From: Myxococcales bacterium
GTDB lineage: Bacteria; Myxococcota_A; Polyangia; Fen-1088
Assembly: GCA_025350815.1 (NCBI GenBank)
Contig: JANXXE010000124.1
Span: forward strand, 1 to 61,549
Length of the DNA: 61,549 nucleotides
Direction of reading: 5' to 3'
The position numbers and the translations under genes are program-made. The notes beneath the pieces were generated by a model, which saw only the letters and a program-made list of their open reading frames with translations, was not told the DNA's origin and did not search any database. Shown here piece after piece: positions 44,260 to 55,070 of the stretch; position 1 is the first letter of the stretch; each line of letters starts with the position of its first letter.

Positions 44260-45285
44260 ATGAAGAAGGCGCGCGTCTTGGTTTTGTTCGACACGGATGG
44301 GGAGCCACCGGTGCAACAGGACTTCAAGAAAGAGATCGAATCGGCGGACGAGGCGGAATTCGACGTCGCACGGGCGCTGATCGGGGAAGGCCACCAGGTG
44401 CGCATGCTCGGCTTCCGCAACGATCTCGATCAGTTGACGGCCGGTCTGCGCGCTGAACCGACCGACGTCGTGTTCAATTTGGCCGAACGGTTTCGCGGCG
44501 ACTCGGCGCTCGACTACACCATCGCGGCCGTGCTGGAGATGCTGAACCTGCCCCACACGGGCGCCTCATCCGAAGGACTGATGCTGGCGCGGGACAAGGC
44601 ACTGACCAAGATGGTGCTGGCCTACCACGGCCTGCGCATCCCCCACTTCATGGTGTGCCACCACGGCGACAAGACCGTGCAACGCCCCAGCGACCTGCGT
44701 TTCCCCCTGATCATAAAGCCCCTGGACGAGGACGCCTCCGTGGGGATTTCGCAGGCCTCCGTGGTGCGAGACGATTCGGCCCTGGCCGAGCGAGTGGCCT
44801 TCATCCACGACAAATTCCACACCGACGCCATCGTCGAAGAGTTCATCGCAGGACGGGAACTATATGTTGGGGTTTTCGGCAACGATCCCCCGCGCGCCCT
44901 GCCGCCCATCGAGATGGTCTTCGGCAACGAGCCGAACGTCGAGAACCGGATCGCCACCTTCAAGGCCAAGTGGAGCGTCAAGTACCGTGAAAGCCGCGGC
45001 ATCCAGAACATGATCGCCACCGGCCTGTCCAAGGATTTGCAGCAGCGCCTGGCCGACGCAGCCGTGCGCGCCTACAAGGCGGCGGGCCTGCGCGACTACG
45101 GTCGCATCGACGTGCGCCTGGCCCATGACGAAGAAATCTACATCGTCGAGGCGAACCCCAATCCTTATTTGGCCGACGGCGAGGACCTGGCCTGGGCCGC
45201 TGAAGAAGGCGGCAATCTTTATCCGCAGTTCATCGAGAAGATTGCCGACATGGCCATCGGCCGCGGCAAGAAATCTTCCTCCTAG
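44260..45285 (+). CDS. ATP-grasp ligase, D-alanine-D-alanine-ligase-like
   Basis: The 341-residue protein has the Ddl-type layout: N-terminal domain to about 100 with VVFNLAERFRGD, central LPHTGASSEGLMLARDKALTK, ATP-grasp core with PLIIKPLDEDASVGI and EEFIAGRELYVGV, and the metal-binding end YIVEANPNPYL. True Ddl enzymes usually end EINTMPG at that point, so this is more likely another amino-acid or peptide ligase of the superfamily. It is cytoplasmic. The substrate cannot be inferred from neighbours. ATG 44260 follows the tandem repeat. Confidence 0.85.
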   Translation: MKKARVLVLFDTDGEPPVQQDFKKEIESADEAEFDVARALIGEGHQVRMLGFRNDLDQLTAGLRAEPTDVVFNLAERFRGDSALDYTIAAVLEMLNLPHTGASSEGLMLARDKALTKMVLAYHGLRIPHFMVCHHGDKTVQRPSDLRFPLIIKPLDEDASVGISQASVVRDDSALAERVAFIHDKFHTDAIVEEFIAGRELYVGVFGNDPPRALPPIEMVFGNEPNVENRIATFKAKWSVKYRESRGIQNMIATGLSKDLQQRLADAAVRAYKAAGLRDYGRIDVRLAHDEEIYIVEANPNPYLADGEDLAWAAEEGGNLYPQFIEKIADMAIGRGKKSSS

Positions 45286-45334
45286 GGATCGTCACCTGCC
45301 AGTCACCATCGATCAGCCGTCTGTCGAACCCAGC

Positions 45335-45790
45335 GTGCAAGAACGTTACGCCCCGGCGAACCGATGCTTCGGTTGTGGCGTCGCCAACGATCAGGGGCTG
45401 CGGCTGCGCAGTTTCCCGGGCACCGCGCTGGATGAGCTAGTCGCGCATTTCCGCCCCGAGGCCCACCACCAGGCATTCGACGGCGTCCTCAACGGCGGGA
45501 TCATCGGTGCCTTGCTCGACTGTCACAGTAACTGGACGGCGGCCTGCGCCCTGATGCGGGCTGGCCAGTTGCCGGCACCGCCGTGCACGGTGACGGCCGA
45601 GTTTCACGTCAAACTCAAGCGCCCGACGCCGCTGCTGACAACCCTTGATCTGCGCGCGTGGCCCGGCGAAATTTCCGACCACCGCGCCACAATCGAGGCC
45701 ACGCTGTCGGCGGACGGCGTCGTGACCGCCACCTGTCGCGGGGTATTCGTGGCGGTCAAAGAAGGCCACCCCGCTTTTCATCGCTGGTGA
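45335..45790 (+). CDS. Hotdog-fold thioesterase (PaaI-like)
   Basis: The 151-residue product matches a single hotdog domain: NRCFGCGVANDQGLRLR at the start, then FDGVLNGGIIGALLDCHSNW, where the helix holds the active-site residue, and TVTAEFHVKLKRPTP strands. It probably hydrolyses acyl-CoA thioesters in the cytoplasm. The start is uncertain: GTG 45335 gives the usual length, but a CTG at 45296 with a better-placed AGGGA site would add 13 residues. The CDP-alcohol transferase gene follows 4 bases after the stop, so the two may be coupled in lipid metabolism. Confidence 0.82.
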   Translation: MQERYAPANRCFGCGVANDQGLRLRSFPGTALDELVAHFRPEAHHQAFDGVLNGGIIGALLDCHSNWTAACALMRAGQLPAPPCTVTAEFHVKLKRPTPLLTTLDLRAWPGEISDHRATIEATLSADGVVTATCRGVFVAVKEGHPAFHRW

Positions 45791-45794
45791 TCCC

Positions 45795-46328
45795 TTGTTG
45801 TTAGCCGATTTTCTATCTTTGGTTCGTATTCCCCTGGGCGTGTTCTTCCTGGCCCTGGTCGATAGCCCGCCGTGGGCCCTGGGGATTTTGGCAACGGCCG
45901 CGCTGACGGACGTGCTGGACGGCTGGGCCGCGCGCCGGCAGGCCGAGCAAAGTCTGATACCAAACACCCGTGGCGAATGGTTGGACCCCTTGTGCGACAA
46001 GATCTTCCTGACCTTCGTGCTGCTGGCCATCTACACGGCTCGCCAACCGCCCGTGTCGCTGCTGCTGATGACCATGTCGCGCGACATTCTTCAGGTGGTT
46101 GCCCTCATCATCTACAAGTCGGTGGCGTCGCTGCGACGCCTTCGCTACAACTACAAGGCCCATCCGATCGGGAAGGCGGCGACGGTGGCCCAGTTCTGCG
46201 CGGCGGGCGCGTTGCTTATGGGTCACCCCGCTGGCCGGCCGCTCGCCATCACGGCCGCCGCGCTTGGCATGATGGCCTTCGCGATCTACGTCAGCCGGAT
46301 GATAGCCCTCGCCCGCATGGCCTATTAG
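45795..46328 (+). CDS. CDP-alcohol phosphatidyltransferase
   Basis: The 177-residue membrane protein has several hydrophobic segments and the family motif DVLDGWAAR...GEWLDPLCD, holding the metal-binding aspartates that join a CDP-activated lipid to an alcohol. The usual motif has 8 residues between the AR and G; here there are 12 (RQAEQSLIPNTR), a four-residue insert. The product could be a PgsA- or archaetidyl-type synthase; the alcohol is unknown. The start is TTG (45795 or 45798), 4 bases after the thioesterase stop. It converges on the esterase gene. Confidence 0.87.
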   Translation: MLLADFLSLVRIPLGVFFLALVDSPPWALGILATAALTDVLDGWAARRQAEQSLIPNTRGEWLDPLCDKIFLTFVLLAIYTARQPPVSLLLMTMSRDILQVVALIIYKSVASLRRLRYNYKAHPIGKAATVAQFCAAGALLMGHPAGRPLAITAAALGMMAFAIYVSRMIALARMAY

Positions 46329-46345
46329 CCCGGCCGACGCGCGAC

Positions 46346-47494
46346 CTACTTGCCCGCGAACAACTGCGGCGCGACCTCGGCCAGGTAGTCGCGCCAAACC
46401 AGCCACGAATGCACGCCCTCGGTCAGATGCCAGATTAGCGGCACACCCTTTTCCTTCAGGGTGGCGACCAGCGCCTCGTTGCGTTTCAACAAGAAATCAT
46501 CCTTGCCGCACCCAAGCCACAGCCAGCGCAGTTTCTTCGCGACGGCCTTCGGATCGGCCAAGGCGGCGCCCAGGGTCGCATCGGTGGGCGGCGCGCTGCT
46601 GAAGCCCCCGACCCAGGCGAACAGTTCCGGGTGCGTGAGACCGATGGTCAATGACTGCTGGCCGCCCATCGACAGGCCGATGACAGCCCGCGTATCGGCG
46701 GTCTTCTTCACGCGGTAGTTGGCTTCAATGAAGGGCATGACGTCACTCAAAACATCACGGGCGAAAACGTCCGTATTGGATCCCGCTGCGTCGGGCGCAG
46801 GCGCGGCATCCGGGGCGACCGGGTGACCATCCGGCATCACCACGACCATCGGACGGGCCTTGCCCTGGGCGATCAGGTTGTCCAGGATGAACGGCGCGCG
46901 TCCATCCACGGTCCAGGTCGCATCGTTGTCGCCCGAACCGTGAAACAGGTACAGCGTCGGATAGGCGCCGGCGCCCTTCTTGTCGTATCCGGGCGGCGTA
47001 TACACATGCAGGCGACGTACCTGCCCGACGGCCTTCGAACGATAGTGATGAATCCTGACGGCGCCATGGGGCACGTCCTGAAACTCGGTCAGGCGCGCAG
47101 GCGTGCCACGCACTTCCAGCAGACTCGGTGGGGGCTGCAGGCGCTGTGGCTTGACGACGGGATTACCGGGATCGGGCAAGGCGCGCCCATCGATGCTTAA
47201 GCTGTATTCGTAGACGCCGGGCTCGACGGGGCCGACGGTCGCGCTCCACAGGCCGTCGGCATCCTTGGTCAGCGCGGTCTTGTCCTTGCCCCACTGGCCG
47301 CTGACCAGGATCTGCTTGGCGTCGGGTGCGCGCATGCGGAACGTGACGTGGCGATCATCGCTGACCAACGGTGACGACGGTGTCGGCCCACCCCGACGGA
47401 CAACAGGTGGGGCCGGCGGCGCATCGGCCGCCTCGACACGCAGCGCGCCCCACAGCCCCAGAGTGCCCAGCATCGCAAACCGGAATCGCTTCAT
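46346..47494 (-). CDS. Secreted esterase D/feruloyl-esterase-like hydrolase with N-terminal carbohydrate-binding-like domain
   Basis: The 382-residue protein has a signal peptide (core FAMLGTLGLWGAL), an N-terminal Ig/CBM48-like domain (VTFRMRAPDAKQILVSGQW..., about 45-125) and an alpha/beta-hydrolase domain of the esterase D/Fes type. The nucleophile is in GLSMGG, and the catalytic His in EGVHSW near the end. Related enzymes cut feruloyl or siderophore esters or act on hemicellulose. ATG 47494 gives a clean signal peptide. It is divergent from the Nudix gene with 48 bases between. Confidence 0.88.
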   Translation of the reverse strand: MKRFRFAMLGTLGLWGALRVEAADAPPAPPVVRRGGPTPSSPLVSDDRHVTFRMRAPDAKQILVSGQWGKDKTALTKDADGLWSATVGPVEPGVYEYSLSIDGRALPDPGNPVVKPQRLQPPPSLLEVRGTPARLTEFQDVPHGAVRIHHYRSKAVGQVRRLHVYTPPGYDKKGAGAYPTLYLFHGSGDNDATWTVDGRAPFILDNLIAQGKARPMVVVMPDGHPVAPDAAPAPDAAGSNTDVFARDVLSDVMPFIEANYRVKKTADTRAVIGLSMGGQQSLTIGLTHPELFAWVGGFSSAPPTDATLGAALADPKAVAKKLRWLWLGCGKDDFLLKRNEALVATLKEKGVPLIWHLTEGVHSWLVWRDYLAEVAPQLFAGK

Positions 47495-47542
47495 GCGGCC
47501 ATTGTCCACGGTTCGGCCGAACCGGGTGCTAAAATCTTTGCG

Positions 47543-47965
<423 letters not shown>

Positions 47966-47988
47966 GCTATGCTTCCGCACCGACGGAC

Positions 47989-49635
<1,647 letters not shown>

Positions 49636-49648
49636 TTCGCCCGGGTTC

Positions 49649-50095
49649 ATGACGCCCACCCGGACGATTTTTTTCCTGTGTTCGGGCAACTACTACCGCA
49701 GTCGCTTCGCGGAAATTCTGTTCAACGATCTGGCCGCGCGGGCCACGCTGCCGTGGCGGGCGGATTCGGCCGGTCTGCAACCGAACTGCCGCGCGCGCAA
49801 TCCGGGGCCGATATCACCCCACGCTGTAGCGGGCCTTGTCGCGGCTGGCATCACCCTACCCCAGCGGCCCCGTTATCCCCGCGACGCGACAGACGCCGAC
49901 TTCCAGACGGCCGGGCTGGCGATTGCGCTCAAGGAATCCGAACACCGCCCCCTGATGCAGCAGCGATTCCCGCACTGGGCGAACAGCATTCGTTACTGGA
50001 ACGTCGATGACGTGCAGGATGCGTCCCCCGACCGCGCGTTGCCCGAGCTAGCGCGCCTGGTGCGATCACTGGTCAGGGAAATCCATTTGGTTTGA
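49649..50095 (+). CDS. Low-molecular-weight protein-tyrosine-phosphatase-like protein
   Basis: The 148-residue protein has an intact phosphate loop near the N-terminus, FLCSGNYYRSRFAE, with the nucleophilic Cys and Arg of CxxxxxR. A DSAGLQ segment follows, as in LMW phosphatases. The C-terminal acid region (VDDVQDASPD) could supply the general acid. It may dephosphorylate tyrosine or arginine residues, or small molecules. In contrast with the PhoU-fused domain, its catalytic Cys is kept. It lies 13 bases after the fumarase gene. Confidence 0.85.
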   Translation: MTPTRTIFFLCSGNYYRSRFAEILFNDLAARATLPWRADSAGLQPNCRARNPGPISPHAVAGLVAAGITLPQRPRYPRDATDADFQTAGLAIALKESEHRPLMQQRFPHWANSIRYWNVDDVQDASPDRALPELARLVRSLVREIHLV

Positions 50096-50144
50096 TGACG
50101 GTGACACCCGGCGTACCCTGATTGGGAAAGGGGGGCAATCGCCG

Positions 50145-50939
50145 ATGCCATCAACGCGCCTCGTCATCACCCTGGGCAGCCTTATTCTGATGGTCGGCTG
50201 TCAAAAGCTGGCGGCCGTCGACGAGGCGTCCCTGGCGGACGCGGGGGGTGCCGGCCCGGCTGCCAGCGGACCCGGCAAGGACGCGGGCGCCACGAACGCG
50301 GGTGCGGACGCGGGCGACAGCACCGCAACGGCCAGCACCGCAACGGGCAGCACCGCAACGGCAACGAAGGACGCGGGCGTCCCTGCACCGGACACCGCTG
50401 CGGGCGATACGCGGACCATCAGCCCTGACGGGCAGGTAGCGGACGCCGCACCCCGCCCCATCGACGCCGTCGTTTCCGACGTCGCGACATCGACCGATCC
50501 CGAACCGCCGCGCCTGGCTGGCATGACCCGCCTGCACAATGCCGTGCGCGCACAGATCCCCGTTCCGCCCCTGACCTGGGATCCCAACCTGGCCGCGATC
50601 GCCCAGGCGTACGCGGAAAAGTGCGTGTACCAACACAGCCATGCACCCAACCTGGGCGAAAATATCGCCGCCAATTTCCCGACCAACCGCCCCGTGTCCG
50701 AGCCCTTCAAGCTGTGGGCGGACGAGAAGGCCGATTACGACTACGCGACCAACACCTGCAAGGGCATGCAGTGCGGGCACTACACACAGATTGTCTGGAA
50801 GACGACCAAGGCCGTCGGCTGTGGTGTCGCCGTGTGCACCGCGAACTGGCCATTTGCCGGCAAGGCCATGCCGACCTGGGAGTTCTGGGTGTGCAATTTC
50901 TCGCCGCCCGGCAACTACATCGGCCAGCGCCCCTACTAG
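50145..50939 (+). CDS. CAP-domain (SCP/PR-1-like) lipoprotein
   Basis: The 264-residue protein has a lipobox (LILMVGC), about 100 residues of Ala/Thr/Asp-rich low complexity (GDSTATASTATGS), and a C-terminal CAP domain. CAP motifs are clear: LHNAVRAQ, LTWDPNLAAIAQAYAEKC, NLGENIAA, GHYTQIVW and VCNFSPPGNYIGQ. Cys residues are spaced as in eukaryote-like CAP proteins and may form disulfides. These proteins sit on the cell surface; their role in bacteria is largely unknown. AAAGGGGG precedes the ATG. It ends 3 bases from the stop of the convergent giant gene. Confidence 0.9.
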   Translation: MPSTRLVITLGSLILMVGCQKLAAVDEASLADAGGAGPAASGPGKDAGATNAGADAGDSTATASTATGSTATATKDAGVPAPDTAAGDTRTISPDGQVADAAPRPIDAVVSDVATSTDPEPPRLAGMTRLHNAVRAQIPVPPLTWDPNLAAIAQAYAEKCVYQHSHAPNLGENIAANFPTNRPVSEPFKLWADEKADYDYATNTCKGMQCGHYTQIVWKTTKAVGCGVAVCTANWPFAGKAMPTWEFWVCNFSPPGNYIGQRPY

Positions 50940-50942
50940 TTA

Positions 50943-53900
50943 CTAGCGCACGACCGACAGCGAGCCGCCGACGCTGCCGTCATCCTCGGCACGTTGGCCC
51001 GCTCCCCGCGCGCCCCGGTGAATCGGATCGGCGCCGATCGTGCCCTGCAGTTCCAGCAGATAACCGCGCGACTTCACCCGGTCCAGTTGCGCGCGCGCGT
51101 ACGCCAGGCGGCCCGGAATGGCCAGGCGCTCGGCCTCATCGCGGTGGCTCGACAGTGCCAGAAACTCGGTCACCTCGCGCACGTTGGCCTGCCAGAAGGC
51201 GATGTCTCGACTCCGCTTGACCTCCAGCCGGTCCCGGTACCACTGGCTGGACAACAGGGACTCGCGCGTGAACAAGTTTCGCAGCTCGGAATCCCCCACG
51301 CCCCGCCCCTGCCAGTGACCGTGGGCCATGATGTGCAGCAGCGCCTGCAAAGGCGGACACGCGTCGTCGATGCTGCCGTCCTGAAAGTACGCCAGGGCCC
51401 CGCGCTGGTGCGCCTCGACGATGTTGCGGACACCGTCGACGAACACCGCCAGATCCTGCATCTCGGGTTTGAGGATGTCGTCGGTGAACACCGCGGTAGG
51501 ATTGTCGAAAATGCGCCCCAGGTAGGTCCGCACGAACTTGCCCGTGATGCGATAGCCCAGGCGACTGGCCAGCACCGGCGCCCCGTCGTGCTGGAAGTCG
51601 TCGACTTTGTCCAGGTGTCCGTGCGCGATCAGGCGCGCGGGATCGCGTTCCTCGGGACTGAGGCGACACCAAAGCTCGGGAATCAGCAGGCTGACGTCGT
51701 GATCAACCCGGTGCTTGGGCCCGATCCATCCGGCCGCCGTCGAAAAACCGCCGTAGCCACACAGCAACAGCGACACCAGCAGATTGTTCAGATCAGCGGT
51801 CGCGCACAGGGCGTTGAAGGGCCCCTTGGTCAGGGCACCCTCGGATCCCGCACCCGTCGTGCTAGGCGACTTGCCCGTCAGCGACGATATGTAGTCCATG
51901 AACAGCTCGGGCAATTCCTGGTAGTGAATCGGGTTGTAGACACACAGGGGTCGAATACCAGGCTCAGGCGGGTTGTTCCGTCGCCCGGACAGCACGCTGT
52001 GGACGGCGAAGATCACCGCACGATGCGCCGGTAGCCGCCGTTGCAGGCGCGCGCCCAATTCGGCCAGGTAACGATCACGGGGTCGCGAGACATCCGGCCG
52101 GATCTGTAGGTAACGCGGATTCTGACTGGGCTTGCCGCCGACCAGACGCGGGCTGGCCGAACAGATGGCGTAACCGTCGGTGCGCTCGGCCGCTCGCAAC
52201 AGCTGCTGTTGCATGGGCCGCGTGAACGCGTCGAAGACCGAGGCGTGTTCGATGATGTCCTGGGCGTCCGCCGGCCGCAGGGGCTGAAAATTCGATGCGA
52301 ACAGCCCGGGGTCGGACATATCCGCCTCGGTCTGCCGATCGAAACCGGGCTCGATCGCGTCGTCGGGACGCTGGAACAAGCGCCATTCGCAGTTTTCGAC
52401 CAACTTCACGCTGGCGTGACCATCGTAGGACCTGGGCAGGCCAAAAAGCTTGGCCGCCGAAACAACGACGGACGCGCTGATGTCGTCCTCCATCTGGACC
52501 TTGTCGGCCGACACGAAATCCTGCCGCAACTTGAATGTGCGCCAACCGCCCTGCGGCTCCTGGCCGACGCGCAGGTAACTGCCGACCAGCTTACGGCCTT
52601 CGTACTTCAGCTCGTGCCCGGGCGCGCCGTTGATGGCGTCCACGCTGAAGGATTCGCGCCAGTGGCCGCTGCCCTGCTTGTAGAAGCGCTTGATGATGTA
52701 AACAATCGCGCGGATGTGATTGGGGATGCCGCGCAGCCAGGTGTTGTACGCGGGCACGAAATCAAGGTCGCTGGGCGTCAGCAGTTTGATGACCGAACCC
52801 AGGGATCGCTTGGGCGACAGCACCGGCCGCGACGGCCCCGTTCCATTGCGCCGCCCCGGTAGAAACCGATCGCTGTAGTCGCGGCTGAAGATCTCGTCGA
52901 CCAGGGCCATGTCCCGCTCGAAGTCGTTGACGTAAATGGGCCCGTAAAGAACCGCGTCGATCAGGCTCTTGCTGATCTCCGATTTACCGCCGCCCGACAC
53001 CGTGCACGGCTTGTGGCAGAAGGTCCCCTCGGGCGACGTTTCGACCAGACGCCAGCTGGGCGCAGCCGGGTGCTTCTCCATGCGCCGCTTGTGACCGCTT
53101 GGGTAGACATAGACATGGCCCGGCAGCAGGCGCAGATGTTGTTCCTCGCCCTTGCTCAGCCAGCGAATGTCCTGCTTGTGCAGATCGATCTCGGCCTCCT
53201 CGGGCAGGTAATGAACCGACGGGTACCGACGGTCCGTCCCGTAGCCCGATGGATGCACCTCGATGGCATCGCCCAGCAAGGTGCTGACCTCGGCAAAACG
53301 ATGTCCCCCGGCCAGCAACCGTGAATCCGGCACGAACCGGTCACCAATGCTCCACGTAGAAAACGCCAGCGCCCCACCCGCATGCTCCTCCTCGGCCAGC
53401 CCGAACAGGTTGGCCGAAAACCCGATCTGCGTCTTGACCTCTTTTTTGCAGTAGCCGAAGTAATTGTCGGCCAGGATCGTCACCATCACACCGTCGATGT
53501 CGCGCGCCGTGATCTTGAAGGGTCGGCCTTCGTTATAAAGTTCGTCCTCGCGGCTCCAGCACATGCCGCTCGCCTTCTGCGCCGCCGTGGCCTCGCTGAT
53601 CGGGGGCAGGCCCATGTCCTTCTTGCGCATCCGCGTCAGGTGCGGCGCCAGAACGACGCAGCCCGTGTGGCCGGTCCAGCTGTCGATATCGAGACCGGCG
53701 TCGTTTTCCGGCAGATACGGATCGCCCGCGTTGGCGAAAATGCTTTCAACAAAGTCCAGGTTCGAAACCAGGCTGGCGGGCGCAAAAAACCGCACCTCCA
53801 TCCGCTTTTCCGTCGAGACACCGGGCACGGCTGGACAAACCAACGGGCGCAACAACAGCGACGCCGTGGTGTGAACCGGGGGATCCCAGCCCTCGGAAAA

Positions 53901-54488
53901 CGGCAGACGCAACAGATCCGGCGGCGGATTCAAGGCCTCGCGCAGCAGCAAGGCGTAAGTTCGCAACGGTACGGCGACCTTGTCCGCCGGAATCGGCAGA
54001 CCGCCCTCGGCGACGTGGAAGACACCCTGGGTGGTGCGTCGATCGTTCGACGGGTTGTGCAGGACCCCGTTCGCGGTGCGAAAGCTGCTGACATATTCGT
54101 TGTGATAGACGTCGGCGCCGCTGGGAAACGACAGCTCGCGCGCCAGGCCGTGACGGTCGAGAATGAAGGTGGACGGTGGCAGGCGCACCTTGTGCGGCAG
54201 ATTCAAACTGGCGAATTGTTTGTCGAGAAATGCCTGGATGCGGCGGTCCGCCGGATTCAGGTGGTCGCTCAACAGGCGGCTTTGCTCGCGGTAGCGCGCA
54301 AACAGATCTCGTCCCAGCTGCAACACATCCTGGTATTCAGCCTCGTCGGGAATGCGAAAGCCAAGTGCCGCCAGCTTCAAGACGATCGAACGAATCATCC
54401 GGGCGCGATCGGGGACCATCGCCCGACCATCCATCGTCAAACCAATGCGTCGCTCAAGATCCATGTGTGGTGCCGTTGGTATTCGCAT
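50943..54488 (-). CDS. Probable diphosphate-dependent phosphoenolpyruvate carboxykinase (1181 aa)
   Basis: This is the longest gene in the window. Its size and several blocks match, from memory, the PPi-type PEP carboxykinases known from Entamoeba and Propionibacterium, about 1,150 residues long. The blocks are a P-loop-like CTVSGGGKSEISKS near residue 495, the stretch SLTGKSPSTTGAGSEGALTK near 870-885, IRPLCVYNPIHYQELPELF before it, and late VDHDVSLLIPELWCRL. Such enzymes make PEP from oxaloacetate using diphosphate instead of ATP or GTP (EC 4.1.1.38). No signal peptide; cytoplasmic. The fumarase nearby fits C4 metabolism. No clear ribosome-binding site precedes ATG 54488. Without a database search the name stays probable. 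Confidence 0.7.
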   Translation of the reverse strand: MRIPTAPHMDLERRIGLTMDGRAMVPDRARMIRSIVLKLAALGFRIPDEAEYQDVLQLGRDLFARYREQSRLLSDHLNPADRRIQAFLDKQFASLNLPHKVRLPPSTFILDRHGLARELSFPSGADVYHNEYVSSFRTANGVLHNPSNDRRTTQGVFHVAEGGLPIPADKVAVPLRTYALLLREALNPPPDLLRLPFSEGWDPPVHTTASLLLRPLVCPAVPGVSTEKRMEVRFFAPASLVSNLDFVESIFANAGDPYLPENDAGLDIDSWTGHTGCVVLAPHLTRMRKKDMGLPPISEATAAQKASGMCWSREDELYNEGRPFKITARDIDGVMVTILADNYFGYCKKEVKTQIGFSANLFGLAEEEHAGGALAFSTWSIGDRFVPDSRLLAGGHRFAEVSTLLGDAIEVHPSGYGTDRRYPSVHYLPEEAEIDLHKQDIRWLSKGEEQHLRLLPGHVYVYPSGHKRRMEKHPAAPSWRLVETSPEGTFCHKPCTVSGGGKSEISKSLIDAVLYGPIYVNDFERDMALVDEIFSRDYSDRFLPGRRNGTGPSRPVLSPKRSLGSVIKLLTPSDLDFVPAYNTWLRGIPNHIRAIVYIIKRFYKQGSGHWRESFSVDAINGAPGHELKYEGRKLVGSYLRVGQEPQGGWRTFKLRQDFVSADKVQMEDDISASVVVSAAKLFGLPRSYDGHASVKLVENCEWRLFQRPDDAIEPGFDRQTEADMSDPGLFASNFQPLRPADAQDIIEHASVFDAFTRPMQQQLLRAAERTDGYAICSASPRLVGGKPSQNPRYLQIRPDVSRPRDRYLAELGARLQRRLPAHRAVIFAVHSVLSGRRNNPPEPGIRPLCVYNPIHYQELPELFMDYISSLTGKSPSTTGAGSEGALTKGPFNALCATADLNNLLVSLLLCGYGGFSTAAGWIGPKHRVDHDVSLLIPELWCRLSPEERDPARLIAHGHLDKVDDFQHDGAPVLASRLGYRITGKFVRTYLGRIFDNPTAVFTDDILKPEMQDLAVFVDGVRNIVEAHQRGALAYFQDGSIDDACPPLQALLHIMAHGHWQGRGVGDSELRNLFTRESLLSSQWYRDRLEVKRSRDIAFWQANVREVTEFLALSSHRDEAERLAIPGRLAYARAQLDRVKSRGYLLELQGTIGADPIHRGARGAGQRAEDDGSVGGSLSVVR

Positions 54489-54600
54489 GGGTGGGCAGCG
54501 ACGACAAGTTCGGATTCAACGCGCTGGTCCGTGCTGCCATTGCTGGAATGATTCGTTGAGTTTTTTTTGCAGGTTCGTCATCCCGTGGGACAGTGCCTAC

Positions 54601-55065
54601 ATGTCAGCACGGACCTCGTCGGCGGCGTTATCTTCCGAAGTTTTCAGCTCACTGGAACAGACCTTCTTCGAAACCGCGCAGGCCAAGACCGACGCGGCGG
54701 ACCCAGTGTTCATCGACCCGCCCCAAGCCCACGGGCGCGGCAGTCGACGCGTGCTGACCACGATGACAGGGGTCGCCGGGCTGTGCGCGGTCTTTGTGAC
54801 GATTGGCCTGACGACCGGCGGCTGGTCCTGGCGGGTGCGCGACAAGGGCCCCGTTGCCTCGCCGCCAGCGCTCGCCTCGATCACCTTCGGTCCGCCCGTC
54901 ATGGCATCGCCGCGGCCCTCGCACCACGCGGCGTCACACGCCGTGGCGAAGAAAGCCACCCCCGTAAGAATCCAGATGCGTCCCCACGGCAAGCTGGCGA
55001 TGGCCGGCCGGGCCCACCTCGCCAGACTTCACACGCGCCACCACGCGCACCGCGCCCGCGGCTGA
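54601..55065 (+). CDS. Hypothetical bitopic membrane protein with His/Arg-rich tail
   Basis: The 154-residue product has one hydrophobic segment (TGVAGLCAVFVTIGLTTGG, about 60-80), an acidic cytoplasmic part of about 55 residues, and a basic external tail rich in His, Ala and Arg (ARLHTRHHAHRARG). I do not recognise it. ATG 54601 is chosen; the longer in-frame extension upstream runs into the start of the divergent gene. A run of eight T residues lies at 54561-54568, unusual in this GC-rich DNA, in the shared upstream region. Confidence 0.55.
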   Translation: MSARTSSAALSSEVFSSLEQTFFETAQAKTDAADPVFIDPPQAHGRGSRRVLTTMTGVAGLCAVFVTIGLTTGGWSWRVRDKGPVASPPALASITFGPPVMASPRPSHHAASHAVAKKATPVRIQMRPHGKLAMAGRAHLARLHTRHHAHRARG

Positions 55066-55070
55066 TTCCT

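Noticed and set aside
44260-45285. Naming the ATP-grasp gene ddl
   Set aside because: The C-terminal metal-binding motif differs from D-Ala-D-Ala ligases and there is no mur gene context.
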